Below, one piece after another: positions 35,060 to 43,494 of a stretch of DNA of 64,000 nt. Source of the stretch: Fructobacillus apis. GTDB lineage: Bacteria; Bacillota; Bacilli; Lactobacillales; Lactobacillaceae. The number at the start of each line of letters is the position of its first letter. Within the stretch, counting starts at the first letter, position 1. Position numbers and translations under genes: made by a program. The stretch lies in assembly GCF_023893635.1 (NCBI RefSeq), contig NZ_JAMWYK010000002.1, positions 124,001-188,000 of the forward strand. Direction: 5' to 3'. Below the pieces are notes generated by a model, which was not told the DNA's origin, did not search any database, and saw only the letters and a program-made list of their open reading frames with translations.

Positions 35060-35175
35060 GAAAAGAGATTCGCGAAAATCTCTAATCGGACAACGCCGCG
35101 TTAACGGTGGCAAGTGATAATGTCAACGGATAACCATCATCGGCCTGCTAAAGCGAGATGGTTGCCCGTTTTTTA
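35060..35175 (+). ncRNA. Free-standing structured RNA candidate, unassigned
   Basis: About 115 nt between a promoter and a terminator, with no reading frame. The 5' hairpin AGAGATT/AATCTCT (35064-35070 with 35077-35083) is perfect. The 3' terminator stem is AACCATC (35132-35138) with GATGGTT (35157-35163), extended by CGG (35127-35129) with CCG (35166-35168), then six T. Between them lies GCCGCGTTAACGGTGGC, which can form a GC-rich hairpin around TTAA. No protein gene follows on this strand (kimA is convergent), so it is an RNA gene, not a leader. I cannot match it to a known family. Confidence 0.5.
35127..35174 (+). terminator. Terminator of the 35.06 kb RNA
   Basis: AACCATC/GATGGTT plus CGG/CCG across an internal loop, 18-base apical loop, six T at 35169-35174. 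Confidence 0.6.
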
Positions 35176-35222
35176 GTTTTCCTTGTTATTGTCGCAGAGC
35201 GACAGCAACTTCTTAAAAACAT

Positions 35223-35254
35223 AAAAAGACCGCAGCCAACGCTGCGGTCTTTTT
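35223..35254. terminator. Terminator after kimA
   Basis: AAAAAGACCGCAGC and GCTGCGGTCTTTTT with loop CAAC; T-runs on both strands. A perfect small hairpin TGTCGC/GCGACA lies just left (35190-35204). Confidence 0.85.
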
Positions 35255-35264
35255 GATTCCTTGC

Positions 35265-37115
35265 TTACTCTGACAAGTGGTAGTAGTAAGTGGAGATTGA
35301 AATGTTATCCATTCCGGAAAGCGCGGCGCGCAAACGGAAGGATGATTGGTTGTGTAAAATGTTTTGCCAAGGCTTCTTTGGCACGAACTGAGGAATGATG
35401 ACCGTGACAGAGTGGTTGACCTTCTCAGATTGCTTGGAAACCTTCTTTACGAAGCCGACAACCGGCTTCACAATCGAACGGTAAGACGTGTGCACGTCCA
35501 CGTAGCGAACGTCGCCAAAGTCTTCCTTGAACTGCGCCTGGATCTTCGCTTCGCGGCCAGGGTTCTCATCGAATGAGACGTGCATGGCGACGACTTTGGT
35601 AGCGATTGATTGAGCGTAATCGACAGCTTCAGACGTCACACGAGTCAGGTTGGAAACCAAGACGATCGCCGTTGAACCATCGTATTCGTGACGAACGGAT
35701 TCGACGTTGTTCACGTACTGCAAGCGCAGTTGACGGGCGATGGCTTCGTAGTGGCGGTGAATCTTGAAGAAGAGCGCCAGAACCAAAGGCATGATGATCA
35801 AGTAAGGCCATACGTGCGTCAAACGCGTGATGAACAAGACGACCACGAGGGCGGCTGACATCGCAGCACCGATGAAGTTGATGATGGACTTAAACCACCA
35901 AGCGCGTTCATCGTGACGGTTGCGGAACCAGTGGATGATCATACCGGACTGTGAAAGTGTGAATGGCACGAAAACACCGACGGCGTACAACGGAATCAAG
36001 TTGTCCGTTGAACCGTGGAAGACCACCGTCAAAATCATGGCACCGATAGACAAAGACAAAATACCGTTGGAGTAACCCAAGCGGTCACCACGGTCCAAGT
36101 AAAGGTGTGGCAGGTACTTGTCCTTGGCCAAGTTAACGGCCAAGACTGGGAAGGCTGAGAATCCCGTGTTGGCAGCGACGGCCAAAATCAAGGCCGTGGC
36201 CAATTGCACGAGGTAGAAGAAGATGTTGTGTCCACCAAAGGTCACGGCGGCGACTTGGGAAAGCACCGTTGAGTGAGCGTTTGGTTGGATGCCGTACCAG
36301 TATGAAAGGAACGTGATACCCAGGAAGAAGAAGGCCAGGATTCCAGCCATCATCGTCAAAGTCGTAGCCGCATGCTTCTCCTTTGGCTCCTTGAAGTTTG
36401 GCACCGCGTTTGAGATGGCCTCGACACCGGTCAATGAAGATGAACCGGATGACAGGGCGCGCAGGAAGAAGATGATGGAAAGACCTGAGAAGTCCGTTCC
36501 AATCTTAGCAGCTTGGTGCGCAGGGATGGCACCCGTTGCGGCCTGGAAAAGTCCAAAGGCAATCGTGATGAACATGACCACGATAAAGAAGTAAATCGGC
36601 ACCATCAAGAAGTTGGCGGATTCACGCAAACCGCGGAGGTTCAGGGCCGTCAAAACCAGGATGGTCACCAGTGACAACGGTACCGCAAAGCTGTAGAGCG
36701 CTGGAATGGCAGCCGTGATGGCATCGGCGGCGGCTGACGCGGAAACGGCAACCGTCAACATGTAATCGACGAGCAGCGATCCACCAGCAACCAAGCCGGC
36801 CTTGGCACCCCAGTTTTGGCTGGCAACCGTGTAGGCTCCACCACCGTTTGGATAAGCTTTGATGATTTGACGGTACGACAAAACGATGGCCGCCAACAAG
36901 ACCATAATGATGAGGGCGATTGGTAACTGCAACCACAAGGCGACAGCCCCAGCCGCAATCAATACAGAGGTGATTGATTCGGTTCCATAGGCCACTGATG
37001 ACAGGGCGTCGGAAGAAAGCAGGGCAAGGGCCTTTGACTTAGTCAAAGACTGTCCAGCGGCTTCCGAACTCTTCAATGGTTTTCCGATAATGACACGTTT
37101 AAGGTTACGAAACAT
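35265..37115 (-). CDS. kimA: KimA-type potassium importer (APC superfamily)
   Basis: 616 residues. Start FRNLKRVIIGKPLKSSEA, then LLSSDALSSVAYGTES, in which Asp36 and Tyr43 match in position and context the K+-coordinating residues of Bacillus subtilis KimA. About 12 membrane helices to residue 460, then a cytoplasmic C-terminal universal-stress-protein-like domain (about 480-610). In Bacillus and Listeria KimA is a K+/H+ symporter shut off by c-di-AMP. No c-di-AMP riboswitch is visible in the short upstream gap. Functional assignment is by strong similarity as I recall the sequence; an amino-acid permease cannot be excluded. Confidence 0.85.
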   Translation of the reverse strand: MFRNLKRVIIGKPLKSSEAAGQSLTKSKALALLSSDALSSVAYGTESITSVLIAAGAVALWLQLPIALIIMVLLAAIVLSYRQIIKAYPNGGGAYTVASQNWGAKAGLVAGGSLLVDYMLTVAVSASAAADAITAAIPALYSFAVPLSLVTILVLTALNLRGLRESANFLMVPIYFFIVVMFITIAFGLFQAATGAIPAHQAAKIGTDFSGLSIIFFLRALSSGSSSLTGVEAISNAVPNFKEPKEKHAATTLTMMAGILAFFFLGITFLSYWYGIQPNAHSTVLSQVAAVTFGGHNIFFYLVQLATALILAVAANTGFSAFPVLAVNLAKDKYLPHLYLDRGDRLGYSNGILSLSIGAMILTVVFHGSTDNLIPLYAVGVFVPFTLSQSGMIIHWFRNRHDERAWWFKSIINFIGAAMSAALVVVLFITRLTHVWPYLIIMPLVLALFFKIHRHYEAIARQLRLQYVNNVESVRHEYDGSTAIVLVSNLTRVTSEAVDYAQSIATKVVAMHVSFDENPGREAKIQAQFKEDFGDVRYVDVHTSYRSIVKPVVGFVKKVSKQSEKVNHSVTVIIPQFVPKKPWQNILHNQSSFRLRAALSGMDNISISTYYYHLSE

Positions 37116-37173
37116 GGTTTCTCTCCCGTTTTTTTATCTTGATAAGTCCCTATTGTACGCCTTTTATTTGAAT

Positions 37174-37222
37174 AAAAAAAGACCCTAGAAAGGCTTTTAT
37201 ACCAGCCTCAAAGGAGTCGCTT
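37174..37222 (-). terminator. Terminator after the MetF-like gene
   Basis: Minus strand: GACTCC with GGGTC (one bulge) enclosing GGCT/AGCC, followed by seven T. Confidence 0.55.
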
Positions 37223-37234
37223 TTTCTTTTTTAT

Positions 37235-37987
37235 TTAATTCATTCCAAAGTGGTGGAAGAAAGTGAAACCTTTTTCTTCTAGAACCTTTACCTGTTGGTC
37301 AAGAAAGACCTTTTGATCGACTTTACATTCTTCCGGTACGTTGATGGCAAGCCTTTTTTCAATCCAATTCATCGTCTTGTCACTCAAGGAATCAACCACC
37401 CCTGGAACAAGAACAAAGCGTCCCGCAGACTCTTTTTCAATTTCCATCAGTAGTTCGTCATCAAAGAAAATCTGAGTAATGAACCAATCAGCACCCGCCT
37501 GGGCCTTTTCGTTCAGCTTTTCGATACTCGTCAGAACTGTTTTTGAAGCGCCAGGGTTAACGTCGATCGTCGAGGCTAAGACCAAGTCATCCCCCGCCTC
37601 TTCACGCAGGGCAGCCATCAGTTCCACGGCGGTGGAAAAACCGTTTGCTAAGCGTTGTTTATCCCCGCTAATAACAAGGAAATTGACGAGTCCAAGCTGC
37701 CTTGCCCGTTTTACAAAAGAATCCAGCGCATCGCGGGCAACGTCTCCCGCCCGTAAGTGAACGAGCACCGGCTTTTGGTAATGGAGTTGCAGCTTCGAGG
37801 CTGCTTCTAACAGTTCATCAAAATCCGCGCGCGACTCTCCTTGGTTCACCAAGGACAAAAAGGCCGCCTTTTCTTGCTTATGGTCCAGACCATTTTCAAG
37901 GACGTTTTGGACTTTGGCAAGTGTCAGTTCCAAAGAATAACCGTCTAAATCCTTGATGTCACTACTTTTTATTCGATAGTCAGCCAT
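37235..37987 (-). CDS. Methylenetetrahydrofolate reductase-like (MetF) protein
   Basis: 250 residues from ATG 37987, which has AAAGGAAAG upstream at good spacing; a GTG at 37993 is the alternative. TIM-barrel with VNFLVISGDK, STIDVNPGAS and GADWFITQIFFDDELLMEI, the MTHFR flavin/folate region (usual GADFxITQxFFD). It is shorter than standard MetF (about 290 residues) mainly at the N-terminus, where the usual EFFPP motif is replaced by LDGYSLELTLAK. It may therefore have a shifted function. No methionine-synthesis genes are adjacent. Confidence 0.75.
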   Translation of the reverse strand: MADYRIKSSDIKDLDGYSLELTLAKVQNVLENGLDHKQEKAAFLSLVNQGESRADFDELLEAASKLQLHYQKPVLVHLRAGDVARDALDSFVKRARQLGLVNFLVISGDKQRLANGFSTAVELMAALREEAGDDLVLASTIDVNPGASKTVLTSIEKLNEKAQAGADWFITQIFFDDELLMEIEKESAGRFVLVPGVVDSLSDKTMNWIEKRLAINVPEECKVDQKVFLDQQVKVLEEKGFTFFHHFGMN

Positions 37988-38070
37988 TGACACTTTCCTT
38001 TCTTATTAAACGTAAAGCAACTCGACCAATTTTCACTTCTGTGTTAAAATTGAAGTCAATTGGAGGTGCT

Positions 38071-38403
38071 ATGATGTACAAACCGGAATCACACACAAAC
38101 GAACAATTGGCCGAATTCATCAAACAACCCGGCCGTAACTTGGTCTTCATGTCCACGGAATGGTGTGGCGATTGCAAGATCATCAAGCCTTTCGTTGAAG
38201 GATTGAAGGAAGAAATCACCAAGTCATCCAACTGGATGGACGCCGATCGTGATGAAAACCTCGACTGGGCCGCCGATCATGGTTTGAAGGGTATTCCAAC
38301 CTTCGTCTTGTTCGAAGACGGTAAAAAGGTTGACCAAATCGGTCACGGTGAACGAATCACACCAAAGCAAATTGAAGAATGGTACCAAGGTACACTTTCT
38401 TAA
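38071..38403 (+). CDS. Thioredoxin-family protein
   Basis: 110 residues. The start is the ATG pair at 38071/38074 with TGGAGG just upstream; the frame extends further left without a ribosome site. Thioredoxin fold with the active site WCGDC (residues 31-35), FMSTEWCGDCKIIKPF, and cis-proline in KGIPTFVLF. The CGDC dipeptide differs from thioredoxin's CGPC and is typical of thioredoxin-like proteins of lactic acid bacteria with disulfide-reductase activity. Divergent from the MetF-like gene. Confidence 0.88.
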   Translation: MMYKPESHTNEQLAEFIKQPGRNLVFMSTEWCGDCKIIKPFVEGLKEEITKSSNWMDADRDENLDWAADHGLKGIPTFVLFEDGKKVDQIGHGERITPKQIEEWYQGTLS

Positions 38404-38426
38404 TAACATCTATTTTAACAAATACT

Positions 38427-38465
38427 AAAAAGCGGTTGCTTCGAATTGAAGCAGCCGCTTTTTTA
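38427..38465. terminator. Bidirectional terminator between trx-like gene and htrA
   Basis: AAAAAGCGG-TGCTTC and GAAGCA-CCGCTTTTT with loop GAATT. Confidence 0.8.
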
Positions 38466-38472
38466 GTATTCG

Positions 38473-39366
38473 TTACCGACCGATGAAAGCCAGCACTTGG
38501 TTTGATGGAATGGCAAAGCCCATCCCCTCGACGTTTGTGTTTTGAGCCGAAGCCGTGATCTTCGATGAGGCAATTCCAACCACTTGGCCGGATTCGTTAA
38601 TCAAAGCACCACCAGAGTTTCCCTGGTTGATAGCGGCATCGGTCTGAATGACCGTCACCTTTCGGTTATTGGTCTCAGCTGCCGTGAGGCTTCTTTTGGC
38701 AGATGAAACGATTCCCTTGGTCATCGTTGACTGGTAGGCCGCACCCAGTGGTGAACCCAGTGCCATGACGGACTGTCCCGTTTTCACGTTATCGGAGTTT
38801 GCAAAGGTCGCCGCTTTCTTAAAGGCCGTCGACTGAACACGAATCAAGGCCAAGTCCTGGCTTTGATCGGCGCGGATCACTTTGGCGGTTACCTTGTCCC
38901 CGTTTGCATCAATCACCTGAATGGAAGCGGAATTTTGAATCACGTGGGCGTTTGTCACGATATCAACGGAGTCCTTGTTGATGTCGACCACGACACCAGA
39001 ACCTTCGGAAGCCGTTTCGTAATCATTTGCTTCGGACTTCTTGTTCTGGTTGTCAAAGGCGTCGGCCCCTTCAGACAAAGAAGCGGACTTCTGCAGGTTC
39101 TGGACCGTCACCACAGAATCTTTCATGTCATCAAAGGCCTTCTTGGCCTTCTCGTTTGAGACATAGCCAATCGGCGAAACGGTTGCCATCCCCGCGGCGT
39201 TCGTGTGCGTCGCTTTCGCCAAACGGTTTTGGTACCAAGAGTTTGGCAACGTGCTGGCCATGACGACTGCAGCACCGACAAGAAAGGCCAAGAAGACAGC
39301 TAAAACGATGCGAATGTGATGGCGCAACGTTGAAATTTCGTTCTTAATCAGTTCTTCACCCTTCAT
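38473..39366 (-). CDS. htrA: HtrA-like S1C serine protease without PDZ domain
   Basis: 297 residues. One N-terminal membrane anchor (about 17-37) and a trypsin-like protease domain outside the membrane with the triad His (VTNAHVIQN), Asp (DLALIRV) and Ser (NQGNSGGALIN). The chain ends at VEGMGFAIPSNQVLAFIGR, where HtrA/DegP proteins normally continue into a PDZ domain of about 100 residues. The next feature is a terminator, and no PDZ remnant follows. It is the third gene after the response regulator and sensor kinase, so it is probably their target in envelope-stress response. Confidence 0.9.
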   Translation of the reverse strand: MKGEELIKNEISTLRHHIRIVLAVFLAFLVGAAVVMASTLPNSWYQNRLAKATHTNAAGMATVSPIGYVSNEKAKKAFDDMKDSVVTVQNLQKSASLSEGADAFDNQNKKSEANDYETASEGSGVVVDINKDSVDIVTNAHVIQNSASIQVIDANGDKVTAKVIRADQSQDLALIRVQSTAFKKAATFANSDNVKTGQSVMALGSPLGAAYQSTMTKGIVSSAKRSLTAAETNNRKVTVIQTDAAINQGNSGGALINESGQVVGIASSKITASAQNTNVEGMGFAIPSNQVLAFIGR

Positions 39367-39393
39367 GATTCATCCCTTTCTTCCGTATTCCAA

Positions 39394-40698
39394 TCAGAGG
39401 GGCAGGTTTACTTTGAAGACCGTCCCCTTTGGTTGGTTATCACTAACGGTAATTTTACCATTGTGCGCGTGAACTATCCATTCGGCAATGGACAGTCCCA
39501 GACCGGTTCCACCGGTCTTTCGATTTCCTGTTTTGTCTTCCCTGTAGAAACGATCGAAGATGTGCTTCTTTGCTTCATCCGAGATACCACGTCCCGTGTC
39601 GGCCACGGAAATCTGAAGCCACTTTTTGTTCACACTGGCCGAAACGTTAATCTTGTCGCCCTCTTCTGAATACTTGAGAGCGTTATCCATCAACAGAACG
39701 AGCAACTGGTGAATCCGCTTCTTATCGATGGAAATCTTTTGGTTCACGTTCACGTCGACGGTTACTTCCTTACCGGAAATTTCACCCATCTCGATGTAAG
39801 GTGACAAGGCCGTTGCCAAGAAGTTCTTGACGTTGGTCTTTTCCTTTTCAATCTTGGTCATGTTCGATCCGGTCTTCGCCAGGGTCAACATGTTATTCGT
39901 CAATGAGTTCAACCGTCTGATTTCAGACAGTGACAAGATAACGGAGTCGGATTCTTCTCGAATCGTCGACGTTGGCCGCGTCAACATGTTCTCCAACTTC
40001 CCTTGAATAACAGACATGGGCGTCCGTAGTTCGTGGGCGGCGTTGTTAACGAAGTCCTGTTGTTGCTGCCAGGCCCGTAAGATGGGTTTCATTGACTGAC
40101 GGGCAATGTAAAAGGCAAAGAGCAAGGCGAAAATAAAGGCGGCCAGGAAGGACCAAATCATCACGTCCTGGAACTTCTTCAAGTTGACCACCGTATCGGT
40201 AACATCGACAAAGACGTAACCGTAGGTAGCGGATTGAAGCCCGTTACTTCCTGGTACCAGGACGGTCCCCTTCTTAAACTTCACGGCCTGGATTCGCAGG
40301 TAGGTGTTGTTTCGACGAATCGTCTGTGGCCCATCACCCAGGTCGTTTTGGTTGAAGTTCAAGGAGAACTTACGAGTCAAAACGTTCCGTGTTCCCGTGT
40401 TCACCTGGTTTTCGATTTGCTTTCCAGCCGCATCGAAGTAGAGCATGTTTCCACGGAAGACCTCTGGGTCGTGGCCGAAACCAAGGTCCTTGTCCTTGCT
40501 GTAGCTGTTATTTGGTGAGTCGGTTACCTGCTGGTAGTAGGACACGTACTGATTGATGACACGGTCCGAGTTGTCATAAATCGTGGAAGTATAAATCCAA
40601 AAGATAATGCCGGCCAGGAAGGTAAAGATAATCATTAATCCCAATGCCAGCGTGGCGAAGTTATCAATTTGCTGTTTTCGATTAATCAGCCTGCTCAT
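39394..40698 (-). CDS. Sensor histidine kinase
   Basis: 434 residues. Two membrane helices (about 15-38 and 182-200) flank an extracellular sensor domain of about 145 residues. HisKA with H-box NAAHELRTPMSV, N-box LMDNALKYSEEG, G-boxes DTGRGISDEAKKHIFDRF and GGTGLGLSIA. It overlaps the response regulator gene by 17 bases. The signal is unknown; the linked htrA suggests envelope stress, as with CesRS/CsrRS-type systems, by inference. Confidence 0.93.
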   Translation of the reverse strand: MSRLINRKQQIDNFATLALGLMIIFTFLAGIIFWIYTSTIYDNSDRVINQYVSYYQQVTDSPNNSYSKDKDLGFGHDPEVFRGNMLYFDAAGKQIENQVNTGTRNVLTRKFSLNFNQNDLGDGPQTIRRNNTYLRIQAVKFKKGTVLVPGSNGLQSATYGYVFVDVTDTVVNLKKFQDVMIWSFLAAFIFALLFAFYIARQSMKPILRAWQQQQDFVNNAAHELRTPMSVIQGKLENMLTRPTSTIREESDSVILSLSEIRRLNSLTNNMLTLAKTGSNMTKIEKEKTNVKNFLATALSPYIEMGEISGKEVTVDVNVNQKISIDKKRIHQLLVLLMDNALKYSEEGDKINVSASVNKKWLQISVADTGRGISDEAKKHIFDRFYREDKTGNRKTGGTGLGLSIAEWIVHAHNGKITVSDNQPKGTVFKVNLPL

Positions 40699-41380
40699 CT
40701 GGCACCTCTAAGATAAAGCCGATGTTACGAAGCGTTTTAATCAACCCGCCTTGGCCGACGGATTCAAGCTTACGACGCAAGTTGTTCAAATAAATGTTCA
40801 CCACGTTAATCGTGGTATCGGAATCAACACCCCAAACGCGGTCGAAGATTTGATCACGCGTGACGATGATGTTTTTATTTTGTCCTAAGTAAGTCAGAAT
40901 ATCGAATTCTTTTCCAACTAACTTGACGGCCTGACCATGTACGGAGACACCGCGGTTTTCCAAGTTGATGCTGAGTTCACCAACCGTCATCGTGTTGTCT
41001 TCTGAGTAGACACCGGTACGGCGGAGCAAGGCCTTTACACGCACGAGCAATTCTTCGCGGTGGAATGGCTTCGTCAAATAGTCGTCGGCTCCAACGTTGA
41101 ACCCTTCGATTTTATCGTCGAGGGAAGCCTTGGCCGTCAAAATCAAGACGGGGGTTACCACCTTCGCATCGCGGACCTTTTTGATGATGTCGAGCCCTGA
41201 TTGGCCTGGCAGCATGAGGTCACAGATGATGAGGTCAAATGGTGATTCCTTCGCTTCGAATTCACCGTCTAGTCCGTCTTGAACAGACGTAACGTCAGCA
41301 AAATCCTTTAGTGAATCCACCACGTTGTCCGCCAGGTTCACATCATCTTCAATGAGTAAGATTTTAATTGCTTTTGCCAT
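40682..41380 (-). CDS. OmpR-family response regulator
   Basis: 232 residues from ATG 41380 (MAKAIKILLIEDDV) with AAAGGGG 8 bases upstream; a GTG three codons earlier overlaps that site. Receiver domain with the phospho-acceptor Asp in LIICDLMLPG, conserved Lys in DDYLTKPF, and a winged-helix Trans_reg_C domain with VTRDQIFDRVWG. Forms a two-component system with the next gene. Confidence 0.94.
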   Translation of the reverse strand: MAKAIKILLIEDDVNLADNVVDSLKDFADVTSVQDGLDGEFEAKESPFDLIICDLMLPGQSGLDIIKKVRDAKVVTPVLILTAKASLDDKIEGFNVGADDYLTKPFHREELLVRVKALLRRTGVYSEDNTMTVGELSINLENRGVSVHGQAVKLVGKEFDILTYLGQNKNIIVTRDQIFDRVWGVDSDTTINVVNIYLNNLRRKLESVGQGGLIKTLRNIGFILEVPDEQAD

Positions 41381-41478
41381 GTGTAACACCCCTTTTTAAA
41401 GCGTCTTTTTCTTTGATTCTATTAAAATTAGCAGGATTAGATTAAGGCTAAATTAAAGCACTCACCTTTCGTCGTTTT

Positions 41479-41844
41479 TTAATTAACGGCCAATGAAATT
41501 TTGAGCGCTTTTTCCACTGCCTTCATAGTAGCACTATCGGCCGCCAAATGACCAATTCGGTCTCGCAGGCGAAGCTTGTCGATCGTTCGAACCTGTTCAC
41601 CTAAAATGATGGAATCCTTCTTCATGATGCCCATTTCAGCCGGTAACTTCACGTGGGTGGGCAACTTCGCCTTCATCAACTTTGATGTGATGGCCAATAC
41701 GATGGTCGTCGGTGCGTTTTGGTTTCCCCGGTTGTTTTGGACAACCAAGACGGGGCGCACGCCCCCTTGTTCCGAGCCGATGCCCTGTTTCAAATCAGCA
41801 AAGAAGACATCGCCTCTTTGCACGTTTTCATAATCTGCAGCCAT
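41479..41844 (-). CDS. mazF: MazF/PemK-type endoribonuclease toxin
   Basis: 121 residues. RGDVFFADL, GSEQGGVRPVLVVQN (catalytic Arg) and ITSKLMKAKLPTHV (catalytic Thr) are the MazF/NdoA signature. It cleaves mRNA at short sequence motifs. In Bacillus the antitoxin gene ndoAI lies between alr and ndoA; here only 35 bases separate alr and mazF and no antitoxin is encoded. Cluster acpS-alr-mazF as in many lactobacilli. Confidence 0.93.
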   Translation of the reverse strand: MAADYENVQRGDVFFADLKQGIGSEQGGVRPVLVVQNNRGNQNAPTTIVLAITSKLMKAKLPTHVKLPAEMGIMKKDSIILGEQVRTIDKLRLRDRIGHLAADSATMKAVEKALKISLAVN

Positions 41845-41879
41845 GTTATCCTCTTTTTATGTACGGGCAAAGCCCTTAA

Positions 41880-43025
41880 TTAATCAACGTCAACTCGCGG
41901 CACCCGCTGTGATATGCCCGTGAGCAATTCGTGCGGAATGGTGTTGCCGTAGTCTGCGACGTCTTCGATTTTGATTTCTTTTTCGCCGTTAGTCCCTATA
42001 AAAGTCACTTCCGAACCAACCGCAACCGGCTCGTTCAAAGAAATGATAATCTGGTCCATCGTGATTCGGCCGAGAATCTTTTCTTCTTGCCCGTTAACTA
42101 AAACAGTCATCCCGGACAGGGTGCGTTTTAAACCATCGGCGTAGCCGACAGGAATCGTTGCCACCCACTGGTCTTCATCCGCCGTGTAGGTCGCACCGTA
42201 CGAAAGGGATTCCCCCTTCAGCAAGCGGTGGACACCCCAGATTTGACCAACCAAAGACCCAACGGGTTGGATGTCGATTGGCGTTGTCCGGTCCGGCAAG
42301 GCCGGGTTATAGCCGTAGAGAACGGACCCCACACGAATGGTATCCGTTGGAACCTCGTCGTGGTGGTAGAGGGCTGAACCAGAGTTGGCGACGTGCCAAT
42401 ACTTTTCTGGAATGGAGAGCCCCTTCACCCTGGCCATGAAGTCGGCCAACTGTTGATCGTAGTATGGCTGGTTATCTTCATCCGCCGTGGCAAAGTGCGT
42501 CATAACGCCTGCTAATTCGAAGCAATCCTCTGCACAAACAAAGTTGTACATCGAAGCGAGCTCTGCTCGCGTTTTTGCACCTAAACGACCCATCCCCGTA
42601 TCCACGGCCAAGTGAATCGCCAGTGGCGGCAACTCCTTATCCGACTCGTCGATTGCCTTCTTTGCGGCCAGCAGCCAGTCAAAGGACCCAGCCACCGGTG
42701 CCAGGCGCTTCTCGGCCATCTCATCGGCCAAGAATGCCGGCTGAACGCCGAGCAAAATCACGGAGCAATCTTCAGCAGGCACTGCCGCGCGGACCGTCTC
42801 CCCTTCATCCAAGGTTGCCACGGCAAAATCCTTCACCCCGAGTTCGTCGTGGAGGACCGTTGCGGCCCAAGTGTCACCGTACCCGTAAGCATTCGCCTTC
42901 ACCACGGCAATCAGACGCTTCGCAGAAGCCAGTTCCATAATCGCCTTCGCATTATGAACCAGCGCTTTTTTTGAACGGAAAAATGCCAGCCCACGGCGCT
43001 TAAAGGCTGCACTTGTTCTTGTCAT
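41880..43025 (-). CDS. alr: Alanine racemase
   Basis: 381 residues. I start at ATG 43025 (MTRTSAAFKRRGLAFF), which overlaps the acpS stop as ATGA; an upstream ATG at 43070 lies inside acpS. PLP lysine in AVVKANAYGYGD, C-terminal catalytic Tyr region SYGATYTADEDQWVATIPVG. Makes D-Ala for peptidoglycan and for DltA, encoded 3 kb away. Confidence 0.96.
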   Translation of the reverse strand: MTRTSAAFKRRGLAFFRSKKALVHNAKAIMELASAKRLIAVVKANAYGYGDTWAATVLHDELGVKDFAVATLDEGETVRAAVPAEDCSVILLGVQPAFLADEMAEKRLAPVAGSFDWLLAAKKAIDESDKELPPLAIHLAVDTGMGRLGAKTRAELASMYNFVCAEDCFELAGVMTHFATADEDNQPYYDQQLADFMARVKGLSIPEKYWHVANSGSALYHHDEVPTDTIRVGSVLYGYNPALPDRTTPIDIQPVGSLVGQIWGVHRLLKGESLSYGATYTADEDQWVATIPVGYADGLKRTLSGMTVLVNGQEEKILGRITMDQIIISLNEPVAVGSEVTFIGTNGEKEIKIEDVADYGNTIPHELLTGISQRVPRVDVD

Positions 43026-43426
43026 TTCTCTCTTTTCTCCCAGCGTTTCTTTGACCATTTCTGAAAGCACGACAGCTTCTCAATCGTGACAATCGTTGAG
43101 ACGTAGTCCCCCGAATGTGTAATGGCAACGGACAATTCGTTCTTCTGACCCGAAACCGTGATGACCGGACGGCCCATGTCGTCGTTTAAGATGCACATGT
43201 CGTGCCAGGACACAGCCTTTCCGATACCGGTTCCCAGTGCCTTCGAATACGCTTCCTTCGCCGAAAAGCGACCAGCCACGAATTCGAGGTAGTGTTTTCC
43301 GGAACGTTTGTTAGCGGCAGCCATTTCTTCTGGTGTTAAAATTGTCGACAAAAAGTTCGGGCGTCGGTTCAAAACCGCTTCAATCCGACTGATGGACTCC
43401 ATGTCGTTTCCAATGCCTATAATCAT
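43022..43426 (-). CDS. acpS: Holo-[acyl-carrier-protein] synthase
   Basis: 134 residues. Transfers phosphopantetheine to acyl carrier proteins, including possibly DltC. GIGNDMESISRIE and FVAGRFSAKEAYSKALGTGIG with the Mg2+ Asp and Glu are diagnostic. The C-terminal 20 residues are Lys/Trp-rich. First gene of acpS-alr-mazF. Confidence 0.95.
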   Translation of the reverse strand: MIIGIGNDMESISRIEAVLNRRPNFLSTILTPEEMAAANKRSGKHYLEFVAGRFSAKEAYSKALGTGIGKAVSWHDMCILNDDMGRPVITVSGQKNELSVAITHSGDYVSTIVTIEKLSCFQKWSKKRWEKREK

Positions 43427-43440
43427 ATTCTTATTTTAAC

Positions 43441-43486
43441 AAAAAAGCACTGACTGGGCGAAATAAATGCCCTCGTCAGTGCTCTT
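43441..43486 (-). terminator. Terminator of the dlt operon
   Basis: AGCACTGAC/GTCAGTGCT with an inner GGGC/GCCC; minus-strand run of six T. Separates dltD from acpS. Confidence 0.8.
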
Positions 43487-43494
43487 TTCATTAA

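Noticed and set aside
35091-35112. Possible T-box motif in the 35 kb RNA
   Set aside because: The GCCGCG-GGTGGC order is wrong for the T-box consensus and no aminoacyl-tRNA or amino acid gene follows.
8929-35151. Shared word GGCCTGCTA, each followed by CCCGTTTT, in the two RNA candidates at 8.9 and 35.1 kb
   Set aside because: A 9-base match in a few hundred bases is within chance, and the surrounding folds differ, so I do not claim one family.
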